The notes: generated by a model from the sequence alone, not told the origin. Shown: positions 53,576 to 63,149, counted from the first letter of the stretch. The stretch: 64,000 nt of DNA from Turicibacter sp. TJ11 (GCF_021497505.1 NZ_CP069349.1:1886001-1950000); one strand, 5' to 3'. Numbers and translations are program-made.

Positions 53576-55405
53576 TTATACTTCTTGATCTTGGTTAAAT
53601 TGACTATTATATAAATCAGCATAGAATCCGTTTTGGGCCATTAATGTTTCATGATTTCCCGTTTCAATCACATCCCCATCTTTCATCACTAAGATAACAT
53701 CCGCTTCACGAATCGTTGATAGACGATGCGCGATAACAAAACTTGTTCGACCTTTCATTAATTGCTTCATTGCATTTTGAATTTGTATTTCTGTACGGGT
53801 ATCCACACTACTTGTTGCTTCATCTAAAATCATAATTTCAGGATCAGCTAATAGTGCACGAGCAATCGTTAATAACTGTTTTTGCCCTTGAGAAATATTT
53901 GAAACTTCCTCATTTAAAATCGTATCATAACCATCAGGTAAGACACGAATGAAATGGTCAGCGTGTGCTGCCTTAGCAGCAGCAATGATTTCTTCCTCTG
54001 TAGCATCTTCTTTACCGTAAGCAATATTATCACGAATCGTTCCATTAAATAACCACGTATCTTGTAAAACCATTCCAAACTGCTTGCGTAAATCCGCACG
54101 ATCTCGTTTGGTAATATCTACACCATCTACTAAAATGCGGCCTTCATTGACTTCATAAAAACGAAGTAACAGATTCACTAATGTTGTTTTTCCTGCTCCA
54201 GTTGGACCAACGATCGCGACCATTTGACCAGGTTCCGCTTTAATGTTCATATCATTAATTAAAATGCGATCGTCACGGTAACCGAATTTTACGTGTTCAA
54301 ATTCAACAGCACCTTGTCCATTTTCAATTTTAACGGGTTGACTTGGTTCAGGAACCACTTCTTCTTCGTCTAGTAGCTCAAAGACACGCTCAGCTGAGGC
54401 AACCGTTGACTGAATAATATTAGAAATCTGAGCTACTTGAGCAATTGGTTGAGTGAATTGGCGACTATATTGAATGAAAGCTTGAATATCCCCTACACTA
54501 ATACGTCCCTTAGTAACTAAAATTCCACCTACAACTGCCACAACTACATATCCTAGATTTCCGATGAAGTTGATAATTGGCATAATTAATCCTGATAAGA
54601 ACTGTGCCATCCATCCAACACCATAAAGTCTTTCGTTAATTTCATCGAATTCTTCGATTGCTTTTCTCTCGTGACCAAATGCTTTAACGACGTTGTGTCC
54701 TGTATACATTTCTTCAATATGACCATTTAATTCACCGAGTGTTTTTTGTTGGCTAATAAAATATTTTTGTGATCGTTTAATGACCATCATCATTAACACA
54801 CCTGAAAAAGGAATAACAACTAAAGAAATTAATGTTAAAGTTGGACTAATCGTTAACATCAAGATCAACACCCCAATAATGGTTGTTACGGAAGTAATGA
54901 CTTGAGTAATCGATTGTTGTAAGGTACTACTAATATTATCTACATCATTTGTAAAGCGACTCAGTAATTCACCGTGTGTATGTGAATCAAAAAATTTAAG
55001 AGGTAATTTAGCTAGTTTTTCATCAATCTCATAACGTAAATCATAAACAACTTTTTGTGAAATACCTGCCATCATAAACTGTTGTAAATAATTAAATGCG
55101 GCGCTGATGACATATAGGATAATTAAAATAACAACAATGTTCCAAATATAATTAAAATCAATTGGAGAAGGCGTCATATTCCCCTGAATTCTTTCTAACA
55201 TTGGGCGAAATAATTCATCTGTGATTTTTGCCATAATTTTAGGAGAGATGATTGAAAAAATAACACTAGTGATTGCAGCAACGATCACAACACTTAAACC
55301 AACACGATAAGGTTTTAAGTATCGACTTAAGCGAATTAATGTTCCTTTAAAATCTTTTGCTTTTTCACCACTTGTACGTGGTCCACGTCCCATAGGTCCA
55401 GCCAT
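53576..55405 (-). CDS. Heterodimeric ABC exporter subunit with canonical ATP site residues (YfiC/LmrD-like)
   Basis: 609 aa, six membrane helices then a nucleotide-binding domain: Walker A GPTGAGKTT, Walker B IMILDEATSSVD with catalytic Glu, but signature EVSNISQGQKQ instead of LSGGQ. The partner has the opposite pattern, as in heterodimeric exporters where one ATP site is degenerate. It probably exports drugs or lipids. It follows the partner by 2 bp. Confidence 0.93.
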   Translation of the reverse strand: MAGPMGRGPRTSGEKAKDFKGTLIRLSRYLKPYRVGLSVVIVAAITSVIFSIISPKIMAKITDELFRPMLERIQGNMTPSPIDFNYIWNIVVILIILYVISAAFNYLQQFMMAGISQKVVYDLRYEIDEKLAKLPLKFFDSHTHGELLSRFTNDVDNISSTLQQSITQVITSVTTIIGVLILMLTISPTLTLISLVVIPFSGVLMMMVIKRSQKYFISQQKTLGELNGHIEEMYTGHNVVKAFGHERKAIEEFDEINERLYGVGWMAQFLSGLIMPIINFIGNLGYVVVAVVGGILVTKGRISVGDIQAFIQYSRQFTQPIAQVAQISNIIQSTVASAERVFELLDEEEVVPEPSQPVKIENGQGAVEFEHVKFGYRDDRILINDMNIKAEPGQMVAIVGPTGAGKTTLVNLLLRFYEVNEGRILVDGVDITKRDRADLRKQFGMVLQDTWLFNGTIRDNIAYGKEDATEEEIIAAAKAAHADHFIRVLPDGYDTILNEEVSNISQGQKQLLTIARALLADPEIMILDEATSSVDTRTEIQIQNAMKQLMKGRTSFVIAHRLSTIREADVILVMKDGDVIETGNHETLMAQNGFYADLYNSQFNQDQEV

Positions 55406-55407
55406 AA

Positions 55408-57132
55408 TTATTCCTCCTCTCCTTTTTTAAATTGTGATTCAACAATCTGTTGATAAATTTCATTCGTTTTTAATAATTCATCATGAGTCCCACAACCAAC
55501 GACACGACCTTCATTCATAACTAAGATACGTGTCGCATCCATAACCGTGCTCACACGTTGAGCAACAATAATAACTGTTGCATCTTTCGTTTCCTCTTTT
55601 AAAGCAGCACGTAATTTAGCATCTGTTTTAAAGTCAAGCGCTGAGAAACTATCATCAAATAAATAAATCTCTGGTTTACGAACAATAGCTCGTGCGATAG
55701 ATAAACGCTGTTTCTGTCCACCTGATACATTTGTTCCCCCTTGTGAAATAGGCGATTCAATTCCATCTTTCATTTTAGAGACAAAATCTGTAGCCTGAGC
55801 TACATCAAGCGCATGTAAAATTTCTTCATCCGTTGCTTCTTCTTTTCCGTATAAAAGGTTTTCTTTAATAGTTCCTGAAAATAAAATAGCTTTTTGTGGA
55901 ACATAGCCGATTTTCGAGCGAAGTTCTTGTTGATTCATATCGCGTACATTCACTCCATCAACTAATACTTCACCTTCAGCGGCATCATAAAAGCGTGGAA
56001 TCATATTTAAAATGGATGATTTACCTGATCCAGTTCCACCAATAATGGCAGTAATTTCTCCTGGTTTAGCAACAAATGAAATATCCGTAATGGCATATTC
56101 TTCTGCACCTTCATATCCAAAGGAAACATTTTTAAATTCAACATGCCCTTTTAAACGTGATTGAACAGCTTGTTCAGGCTCTTGAATGGGTGATTGCATA
56201 TCTAATACTTCATTAATACGTACCGCTGACGCTTGTGCACGTGGAATTAACACAAACATCATCGTTAACATTAATAACGAGAACATTACTTGTGTTAAAT
56301 ACTGAATAAAGGCCATTAAATCTCCTACCATTAAGTCCCCTTCATTGATACGAATCCCACCAAACCAAATGACAGAAATAATAGATAGGTTTAAGATTAA
56401 CATCATGAGTGGCATTAAAGCTCCCATTAATCGGTTAGCAACCGTTGCAACACGTGAAACTTCCATACTTGCTTGATTAAATCGAGCTTGTTCAGACTTA
56501 ACTTTATTAAAGACACGAATTACTCGAATTCCGGTTAAATTCTCACGAACAACTAAATTTAACTTATCAATTTTCTTTTGCATTTTTTTAAACATTGGCA
56601 TTGTAAATCTAGCGATGGTCAAGATAGCAACGACGATAATCGGAATAACGATTAAGATCACTTTAGATAATTCAACGTCTTTTCGAAGCGCCATAATTAA
56701 AGCTCCTACAATCATAAGTGGCGCACTTAACATCATGCGCATAATCATAATAATAACCATCTGCACCTGATTAATATCATTTGTCGTACGAGTAATTAAT
56801 GACGCTGTTCCAACTTCATTGATTTCCGTTAATGAAAAAGATTCAACTTTTTCAAACACTTTTTTTCTTAAATCACGACTAAATCCCATTCCTACTCGCG
56901 CTGAAAGAAAGCTACTTCCGATTGTACAAGCTGTTCCCAGTAAAGCAACGAGTAACATCATTCCACCACGTCCAAGGATATAAGGAATATCTCCTTTTAC
57001 AATTCCTGTATCCACAATGTCTGACATTAAATCAGGTAACGATAAATCAGTCATGGTAGAAATAAAAACTAATCCAAGCACACCAACGACTGAAAGCCAA
57101 TAAGGCTTCAATCCTTTAAATAACTTTAACAT
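55408..57132 (-). CDS. Heterodimeric ABC exporter subunit with degenerate Walker B (YfiB/LmrC-like)
   Basis: 574 aa, six membrane helices and nucleotide-binding domain: Walker A GGTGSGKSS, signature NVSGGQKQR intact, Walker B IYLFDDSFSALD with Asp in place of the catalytic Glu. Combined with the SQGQ signature of its partner this gives one functional and one degenerate composite ATP site. It starts 13 bp after the marR-type gene, so the three form an operon. Confidence 0.93.
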   Translation of the reverse strand: MLKLFKGLKPYWLSVVGVLGLVFISTMTDLSLPDLMSDIVDTGIVKGDIPYILGRGGMMLLVALLGTACTIGSSFLSARVGMGFSRDLRKKVFEKVESFSLTEINEVGTASLITRTTNDINQVQMVIIMIMRMMLSAPLMIVGALIMALRKDVELSKVILIVIPIIVVAILTIARFTMPMFKKMQKKIDKLNLVVRENLTGIRVIRVFNKVKSEQARFNQASMEVSRVATVANRLMGALMPLMMLILNLSIISVIWFGGIRINEGDLMVGDLMAFIQYLTQVMFSLLMLTMMFVLIPRAQASAVRINEVLDMQSPIQEPEQAVQSRLKGHVEFKNVSFGYEGAEEYAITDISFVAKPGEITAIIGGTGSGKSSILNMIPRFYDAAEGEVLVDGVNVRDMNQQELRSKIGYVPQKAILFSGTIKENLLYGKEEATDEEILHALDVAQATDFVSKMKDGIESPISQGGTNVSGGQKQRLSIARAIVRKPEIYLFDDSFSALDFKTDAKLRAALKEETKDATVIIVAQRVSTVMDATRILVMNEGRVVGCGTHDELLKTNEIYQQIVESQFKKGEEE

Positions 57133-57145
57133 CTCTATACCTCCC

Positions 57146-57574
57146 TTAATCTTTAAAATTTTCAGTTAACTTGGTTAAGATATATTTAGCTTGTGTTAAC
57201 TCATCTTCTGTAAAGTTACCAAATCCCTGAACACTTAATTCTTGAAAAACTTGATTAACGATCCTAGCTTGATCCTTGCCTTTATCCGTTAAGTAAACAT
57301 GCGTGACCCGCTGATCTTCTAAACTACGTTTTCGTTTAATGATCGCATCACGTTCCATACGCTTTAACATCGCACTAACGGTAGCAGGTGTCACACACAT
57401 TTTATTAGCAAGCTCTACTTGAGTTAATCCATCACACTTAGATAAAATATGAACAATTCCAGGCTGTGCCCGACATAAACCATGTTCCTCTAACCTTCGC
57501 TGAACTGTTAACATCTGATTTTTCATCAAATGGCCTAACAAAACAGATAATTCATTGATTCGTTGACTATCCAT
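57146..57574 (-). CDS. MarR-family transcriptional regulator
   Basis: 142 aa. Winged-helix core: LTQVELANKMCVTPATVSAMLKRMERDAIIKRKRSLEDQRVTHVYLTDKG, with the wing motif DQR. It is first in the operon with the ABC exporter and almost certainly its repressor, released by an exporter substrate. A palindromic operator overlaps its -35. Confidence 0.94.
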   Translation of the reverse strand: MDSQRINELSVLLGHLMKNQMLTVQRRLEEHGLCRAQPGIVHILSKCDGLTQVELANKMCVTPATVSAMLKRMERDAIIKRKRSLEDQRVTHVYLTDKGKDQARIVNQVFQELSVQGFGNFTEDELTQAKYILTKLTENFKD

Positions 57575-57603
57575 CTTATTTCACCTCTCTTCAATCTAGA
57601 ACT

Positions 57604-57640
57604 ATCATATGCTATTAAAGATAGTTAGTCAACTAACTAT
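57604..57640 (-). promoter_or_regulatory. marR-ABC operon promoter with palindromic operator
   Basis: On the minus strand -35 TTGACT and -10 TATGAT are 17 bp apart. ATAGTTAGTCAACTAACTAT (57621-57640), two 9-bp arms around a 2-bp centre, covers the -35. A shorter TTAGCTAA repeat follows. This is the layout of MarR autorepression. Confidence 0.78.
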
Positions 57641-57739
57641 TAGCTAACTAATTAATTTTTCATCATTCTTTTACAACTCATGAATCTAGCTTTAGTTTCA
57701 AACAAGATGACCAGAATTAATCACCGAAAATAAAAAAAG

Positions 57740-59628
57740 GGGGCTGTCTCAAAATAGATGGCCCTTGAATTAAAAATCTAAAAGATACAAAAAAAGGCAG
57801 TCCCATTCGGGACTGCTTTTTTGTATACTTTTTTTATGCGTAATCAAGAAAATATACATCAAGATTATACAACTTATTCAGCTGGATATCAACTCTCTTT
57901 AACGATGGATATTCAAGTTTATATTCCACCTCATGATCCTGTACGTTTGCTTAATCAATTATTGGAGGGATTAGATTATAAAAAATTATTAAGCACTTAC
58001 TCTGATAAAGGGGGAAATTCTGTCGTACCACCGGTGATCATGTTTAAGATTTTAATTTACGCGTATATGAATCGCTCTTTTTCTTCACGAGAAATTCAGC
58101 GACTTTGTCAACGGGATATTCATTTTATCTGGTTATTAAATGGATATCCAGCGCCTAGCCATCATACGATTAATCGATTTAGAAAACATCATTTAAGCGA
58201 TGGTGTCATGGAAGATTTATTTGATCAATTCATTGAGCGTCTTCACACCTTAGATGAAATTCATTTTAAAAACCTATTTATTGATGGAACAAAAATTGAA
58301 GCCAATGCCAATCGCTATTCGTTTATTTGGTTAAAATCAGTGACTAAAAATGAAGCGAAGCTCCAGGTCAAAATAGAAAAACTCCTTCAACAAGTGAATG
58401 ACAGCTATCTCACTTCCTATTCATTTGATGTTAAGAATCCATTACCTGTGTTAGAGGCTTGTTTATTGAATTTAAAAGAAAAAGTCATCGAGCAATCTCT
58501 TGAATTTGTTTATGGGAAAGGGAAGCGAAAAACAGAGCTTCAACGTCAGATTGAAACACTTGAAGCATTCATAGAGAAACAAATCATTTACTTGGACTAT
58601 CAAAAAATGATCGGTTCAACCCGCTCAAGTTGTTCAAAAACAGATCCGGATGCCACCTTCATGCGAATGAAAGAAGATCACATGAAAAATGGGCAACTCA
58701 AACCTGGGTATAATGTCCAGATTGGAGTTGAGGCCGAGTATATCGTAGGTGTGGGCGTTTTTCAGTCAGCTAACGATGTCCCCACACTCATTCCATTTTT
58801 AGATTCCCTGAAAGGTCGGCTTTCCAGAACGTTTAAACAAATCATTGCGGATGCTGGATATGAAAGTGAAGAAAATTATGCTTATTTGAAGGAAAACCAT
58901 CAAAAAGGTTTCATTAAGCCCCTCAACTATGAAACCTCAAAAACAAGAAAATATAAAGCTCAACTGGGGAAACGAGAAAACATGACGTACGATGAACTCA
59001 ACGATACCTATACGTGCGCAAATGGCAGAACGTTAAAACCGATCGAAGTTAAAATTCGAGAAAGTCAGACCGGTTATCGAAAAGAAGTCACGATTTATGA
59101 ATGTGAAACCTGCCAAGATTGTCCTTTGCGTTTAAAATGTACAAAAGCGAAAGAAGGAAACTCAAAACGATTGGAAGTGTCTAAAAAAATGCTTTCGCTA
59201 AGAACAGAGTCACTTAAAAATATCCAAAGTGAAGAAGGGATTCTGTTAAGAAAGAATCGTTCGATTCAAGTCGAAGGTGCTTTTGGCGTGTTAAAACAAG
59301 ATTACGGCTTCAGAAAATTTTTAACCCGTGGAAAAATTCAGGTCACAGTCGAACTATTGCTTCTATGTTTTGGATATAATGTGCAAAAATTACATAACAA
59401 AATTCAAAGCCATCGTTGCGGACAACAACTTCATCCAGGGAAAGTGGCTTAAAAAATCAGAATAGACTGTCATTTTGAAGGAAAGAAACGTCCTTCTTTT
59501 CGTCGTGCTTAAAATTAAGTCTAACCCATAAAATTAAATTTACAGACTGATTTTTTTACGATGAATAGCCAAAAAAAGGAGCATGTCGCTCCATGACTAT
59601 AAAATTTTAGTCATTTTGATACAGCCCC
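57740..59628 (+). mobile_element. IS1182-family insertion sequence, copy 2
   Basis: Same ends as copy 1 (GGGGCTGTCTCAAAAT and ATTTTGATACAGCCCC), with an extra G/C pair at each outer edge. A-run on the left and T-run on the right. It lies between the marR promoter and a YjiH-like gene, 9 bp beyond the latter's stop codon. Confidence 0.93.
57836..59452 (+). CDS. IS1182-family transposase, copy 2
   Basis: 538 aa from the ATG at 57836. Same domains and catalytic Asp/Asp/Glu positions as copy 1 (LFIDGTKIEANANRY, IIADAGYESEENY, RSIQVEGAFGVLKQDYG). It is intact. Outside two patches (58404-58561 and 58743-58860) it is nearly identical to copy 1; inside them many residues differ (VNDSYLTSYSFDVKNPLP against VNDMYLVNYSFDGESPLS). 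Confidence 0.95.
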   Translation: MRNQENIHQDYTTYSAGYQLSLTMDIQVYIPPHDPVRLLNQLLEGLDYKKLLSTYSDKGGNSVVPPVIMFKILIYAYMNRSFSSREIQRLCQRDIHFIWLLNGYPAPSHHTINRFRKHHLSDGVMEDLFDQFIERLHTLDEIHFKNLFIDGTKIEANANRYSFIWLKSVTKNEAKLQVKIEKLLQQVNDSYLTSYSFDVKNPLPVLEACLLNLKEKVIEQSLEFVYGKGKRKTELQRQIETLEAFIEKQIIYLDYQKMIGSTRSSCSKTDPDATFMRMKEDHMKNGQLKPGYNVQIGVEAEYIVGVGVFQSANDVPTLIPFLDSLKGRLSRTFKQIIADAGYESEENYAYLKENHQKGFIKPLNYETSKTRKYKAQLGKRENMTYDELNDTYTCANGRTLKPIEVKIRESQTGYRKEVTIYECETCQDCPLRLKCTKAKEGNSKRLEVSKKMLSLRTESLKNIQSEEGILLRKNRSIQVEGAFGVLKQDYGFRKFLTRGKIQVTVELLLLCFGYNVQKLHNKIQSHRCGQQLHPGKVA

Positions 59629-59637
59629 CTTTTTAGT

Positions 59638-61020
59638 TTAAAAAATTAAATGAGCAATAGCCGCAATGACTGGTAACGTGATTAATGTTCGCTCAATAAA
59701 AATAATGAATAATTCTTTTAAATTCACTGGGATTTTAGAAGCTAGTAATAAGGCTCCTACTTCTGATAAATAAATTAATTGTGACACAGATACTGCAGCA
59801 ATCACAAATCGAGTTAATTCACTTTCGATGCCTGAAGCTAAGACAGATGGCAATAACATATCAGCAAATCCAGCTACTAATGTTTGTGAAGCAGCTAAAG
59901 CTTCAGGAATTTGCAGTAACATTAAAATCGGTAAAAATGGTAATCCTAAAATCTTAAAAATAGGCGTATATTCTGCAACAACTAAAGCTATCGTTCCAAC
60001 AGCCATAACAATCGGAATAACAGCTAGCCACATATCTAATACATTCTTAAAGCCATCGACGAATAAAACCTTCATTATATCCTGTGATTTAGCTTTTTTA
60101 ACGGCTTGATCAAGTCCATGAGAAAAATTATGACCACCTTGTAGTGTTTCATCCTCATCTACTTTTGATGTTCCATCAAAAAACGTATCTTCTTTTTTAG
60201 ATAATGGAGGAAGTTTCGGTAATATAACAGCTGCTACTAAACTCGCAATCGTCATGGTGAAATAAAATGGAACAAACATATGCCCTAAACCAACAGTATT
60301 GATGACAACTAAGCTAAACGTAATAGAAACTAACGAGAACGTTGTTCCGATAACTGAGGCTTCACGCTTTGTATAAAAGCCTTCTTCATATTGCTTACTC
60401 GTTAACAATACTCCAATTGTTCCATCGCCTAACCACGAAGCAATACAGTCGATAGCAGAACGTCCAGGAAGATTAAAAACTGGACGCATAATCTTTGATA
60501 ACAACGTTCCAACAAACTCTAATAGTCCAAAATTTAATAAAAGTGGCAGAAATAATCCTGCGAATAAAAACACAGAAAAAAGAATAGGCAGCAAATCATA
60601 TAAAACAAGTCCACCCGTTTCTAATGAAAAAATAGCTTCAAACCCTACTTCATAAAGGGTCATCACCACGAAAATAGCGGCTAATAAACGGATGACAAAC
60701 CAAACAGGTGTGACCGTAAATAAATTATTTAAAAACTCATTTTGAACAATAAATTTAGGTTTTAAAAGCTTTGTCACAATTGATCCGATAGCGGTCGTCA
60801 TGACCAGACCTAATATAATAGTTGGCAATACCTCTGCTAAACTTTCTCGCACCCATTCAGAGAGTAAAGCAATTGGAATTGTAATTTGTCCTTGATGAGA
60901 GATTGGCATCATAAACAAAACAACACCGATTAAAGAAGGAATTAAGAATTTTAAAATGTCCTTTAGTTGATACGAGCTACACGAGCCTTTTTGTTGTAAT
61001 TTATTTTTTTGTTTCATCAT
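59638..61020 (-). CDS. YjiH-family membrane protein with nucleoside-recognition (GATE) domains
   Basis: 460 aa, 9-11 membrane helices. It has two Gate-like segments (LPLLLNFGLLEFVGTLLSKIMRPVFNLPGRSAIDCIASWLGDGTIGVLLTSKQY overall, and DMLLPSVLASGIESELTRFVIAAVSVSQLIYLSE). The PGRSAIDC-WLGDG stretch is typical. Such proteins are assigned to transport of unknown substrates, possibly nucleosides or peptides. It is a single-gene unit; IS1182 copy 2 sits just past its stop codon, probably in its terminator. Confidence 0.82.
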   Translation of the reverse strand: MMKQKNKLQQKGSCSSYQLKDILKFLIPSLIGVVLFMMPISHQGQITIPIALLSEWVRESLAEVLPTIILGLVMTTAIGSIVTKLLKPKFIVQNEFLNNLFTVTPVWFVIRLLAAIFVVMTLYEVGFEAIFSLETGGLVLYDLLPILFSVFLFAGLFLPLLLNFGLLEFVGTLLSKIMRPVFNLPGRSAIDCIASWLGDGTIGVLLTSKQYEEGFYTKREASVIGTTFSLVSITFSLVVINTVGLGHMFVPFYFTMTIASLVAAVILPKLPPLSKKEDTFFDGTSKVDEDETLQGGHNFSHGLDQAVKKAKSQDIMKVLFVDGFKNVLDMWLAVIPIVMAVGTIALVVAEYTPIFKILGLPFLPILMLLQIPEALAASQTLVAGFADMLLPSVLASGIESELTRFVIAAVSVSQLIYLSEVGALLLASKIPVNLKELFIIFIERTLITLPVIAAIAHLIF

Positions 61021-61122
61021 TTATACCATCCTTATAAATAAATTTTATCGCTGATTTTATAAGTATACTTTCTCCTATAAAACTTATCAATCTTTTAATG
61101 ACAATATTCAATCTTTTTCAAC

Positions 61123-61163
61123 AAAAAAGAAGACTAGTCTTTATAGCTGTTAGTCTTCTTTTA
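61123..61163 (-). terminator. Terminator after the GNAT gene
   Basis: AAAAAAGAAGACTA pairs with TAGTCTTCTTTTA; on the minus strand it follows the acetyltransferase stop by 13 bp. Confidence 0.82.
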
Positions 61164-61175
61164 TAGAGTTTAATT

Positions 61176-61694
61176 TTAAATCATGAAATTTGGATCAACA
61201 AGATAGACTTTTTCATTAAGTACACGACGATAAGCTTGCTGTTGTTCTTCAGTTAATGCTCCTAGTGAAGACATAATTTTTAGCTCTACCATACCTGTTG
61301 TAGGATTTAATGGCGCTTGAAAATGCTCATAAGGATTGAATGTAAAACCTAAACGTTCATAAAAACGAATTCTTCTTTTCGTTATTTCATCAGTCGGTGG
61401 CTCTACTTCTAAAATAACTTGACGACCATTGGCTTCTTTTAAGATAGCCTGAACAAGTTTTGTTCCAATTCCTAATCCTCTTGCTGATGGCTTACAAGCT
61501 AAGTTTTCAATGTATAAAAAGTCATCAAAAATATAGTAAGCACAAATACCTAATAATTGTCCTTCTTGCTCATATGTCTCTATATAATAATCTTCTCGAC
61601 TTAATAATTCTTTTTGTCCTTCATAACTTCTAATTTCCTCCATTGGAAATGAATCAACCATTATTTTATAAACTGAATCAAATAATGAATTCAA
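61176..61694 (-). CDS. GNAT-family N-acetyltransferase, 172 aa
   Basis: TTG start at 61694 behind AGAGGGTGA. An upstream in-frame ATG (61733) lies at the promoter: TTGTAA, 17 bp, TATTAT on the minus strand ends beside it, so it cannot be used. GNAT core: FLYIENLACKPSARGLGIGTKLVQAIL (acetyl-CoA loop RGLGIG) and VILEVEPPTDEITKRRIRFYERLGF. Substrate unknown. Confidence 0.87.
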   Translation of the reverse strand: MNSLFDSVYKIMVDSFPMEEIRSYEGQKELLSREDYYIETYEQEGQLLGICAYYIFDDFLYIENLACKPSARGLGIGTKLVQAILKEANGRQVILEVEPPTDEITKRRIRFYERLGFTFNPYEHFQAPLNPTTGMVELKIMSSLGALTEEQQQAYRRVLNEKVYLVDPNFMI

Positions 61695-61786
61695 AATATC
61701 ACCCTCTGTATAACAAATATTGATATTGCACATAATAACACGAAATATTCACTTTTACAAGAAACTTAATATATGGAGGGCTAATA

Positions 61787-62758
61787 ATGAAAATAAACCC
61801 TGATTTATATCATGGCCACGATCAGTATACTAATTTTTTTGAAGGTTGGTATTTTAAAATCGTTGATGCGACTGCAACCTATGCTTTAGCACTTATTCCC
61901 GGAATCGCTAGAAGTGAAGATGCCAAAGAACATCATAGCTTTATTCAAGTAGTTAACTTAGTTAATCATACATACAATTACTATCGTTTTAATGTTAATG
62001 ACTTTTATTCCAATAATCATCATTTGAAATTAAACATTGGAATCAATGAATTTAGCTTTAATAAGATTGTTGTTAATCTTGAAGATTTAAATGGTGTATT
62101 ATATTTAGGAACTCCTAAAAAATGGCCAGACTCAAAGCTTAATCCAGGAAGTATGGGGTTTTATAATTACTTACCTTTTATGGAATGTTACAGTCAAGTA
62201 TGTGCAATTGATGGAGAGATCGAAGAAGGGCATTTAAAGATTGGTGAACAGGTTATTGATTTTAGTAACGGAAAATACTATATAGAAAAAAATTGGGGAA
62301 AAAGTTTTCCTACTTCATGGATTTGGATACAAAGTAACAGCTTTGCTGATCATCGTGCAACTGTCACTTGTTCACTTGGAATTGTTCCCTTTCCTATTCT
62401 TAAAGAATTTCGTGGTTTTTTAATTGGAGTTACTGTTGACGATAAATTTTATTCATTTACAACTATGAATCGTAGTAAAATTAACATTCAAGTTTGTGAT
62501 CGCGATATTATTTTATGTGCGACTCATCAACATCTTCAACTCATACTCAAAACAAAAACTAAACCGGAAGATTTTGTTGAATGTTTTGGTCCACAAAACG
62601 GAAAGATGTCACCTTTATTAGAGGAGACTCTAAAAGGTGAAGTAGAAATGACATTGATGGACGTTAAGAAAAATATTCTCATCTATCACGGAATTGGAAA
62701 AGCCTGTGGAATCGAATATGGTGGAGATATTTCTAGATTACTTGATGAAAATAAGTAA
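61787..62758 (+). CDS. Tocopherol-cyclase-like protein
   Basis: 323 aa. The family motifs are clear: FFEGWYFKIVDATATYALALIPGI near the N-terminus, and YYIEKNWGKSFPTSWIWIQSN with ATVTCSLGIVPFP in the middle, as in plant and cyanobacterial tocopherol cyclase and its many bacterial relatives. No signal peptide. Bacillota do not make tocopherol, so the substrate must be something else, perhaps a lipid or isoprenoid. GGAGGG precedes the ATG. Single gene. Confidence 0.85.
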   Translation: MKINPDLYHGHDQYTNFFEGWYFKIVDATATYALALIPGIARSEDAKEHHSFIQVVNLVNHTYNYYRFNVNDFYSNNHHLKLNIGINEFSFNKIVVNLEDLNGVLYLGTPKKWPDSKLNPGSMGFYNYLPFMECYSQVCAIDGEIEEGHLKIGEQVIDFSNGKYYIEKNWGKSFPTSWIWIQSNSFADHRATVTCSLGIVPFPILKEFRGFLIGVTVDDKFYSFTTMNRSKINIQVCDRDIILCATHQHLQLILKTKTKPEDFVECFGPQNGKMSPLLEETLKGEVEMTLMDVKKNILIYHGIGKACGIEYGGDISRLLDENK

Positions 62759-62773
62759 TCTAGAACTAACATG

Positions 62774-62805
62774 AAAAAGCACTAGAGTGATCTTAGTGCT
62801 TTTTT
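62774..62805. terminator. Terminator after the tocopherol-cyclase-like gene
   Basis: AAAAAGCACTA pairs with TAGTGCTTTTTT. Confidence 0.82.
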
Positions 62806-62864
62806 GTTTATTCTTAAACTTATCCACAATTTCATTTTTGGCTTTTTATTTTGTAAAAGAAAAC

Positions 62865-62890
62865 AAAAAAAAGCACCCTTGCGGTGCATT
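62865..62890 (-). terminator. Terminator of the rRNA operon
   Basis: On the minus strand AATGCACC-GGTGC is followed by eight T, 10 bp after the tRNA-Gly gene. Confidence 0.88.
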
Positions 62891-62899
62891 ATCATCAAT

Positions 62900-62973
62900 T
62901 GGAGCGGGTGAAGAGAATCGAACTCTCACAGTCAGCTTGGAAGGCTGAAGTTCTACCATTAAACTACACCCGC
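62900..62973 (-). tRNA. tRNA-Gly (anticodon TCC)
   Basis: 74 nt with encoded CCA. Acceptor stem GCGGGTG/CACCCGC, anticodon loop CTTCCAA (TCC), T-arm GAGAGTTCGATTCTCTT. It is the last gene of the 23S-5S-tRNA unit. Confidence 0.97.
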
Positions 62974-62988
62974 AGGTATTTAATGAAA

Positions 62989-63100
62989 GGCCCAGCGACG
63001 TCCTACTCTCGCACTTGCGTACTACCCTCGGCGCTAAGGAGCTTAACTTCTGTGTTCGGTATGGGAACAGGTGTGCCCTCCTTGCCATCATCACTAGACC
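62989..63100 (-). rRNA. rrf: 5S ribosomal RNA
   Basis: 112 nt with helix I GGTCTAGTGA pairing TCGCTGGGCC. Conserved core CCCATACCGAACACAGAAGTT and the GAGAGTAGGACG 3' segment are present. It follows 23S by about 50 bp. Confidence 0.97.
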
Positions 63101-63149
63101 TCTGAAAGATTCGTTAATCTTCCAAAACTAGATATCTTCTTCAGTTTCG

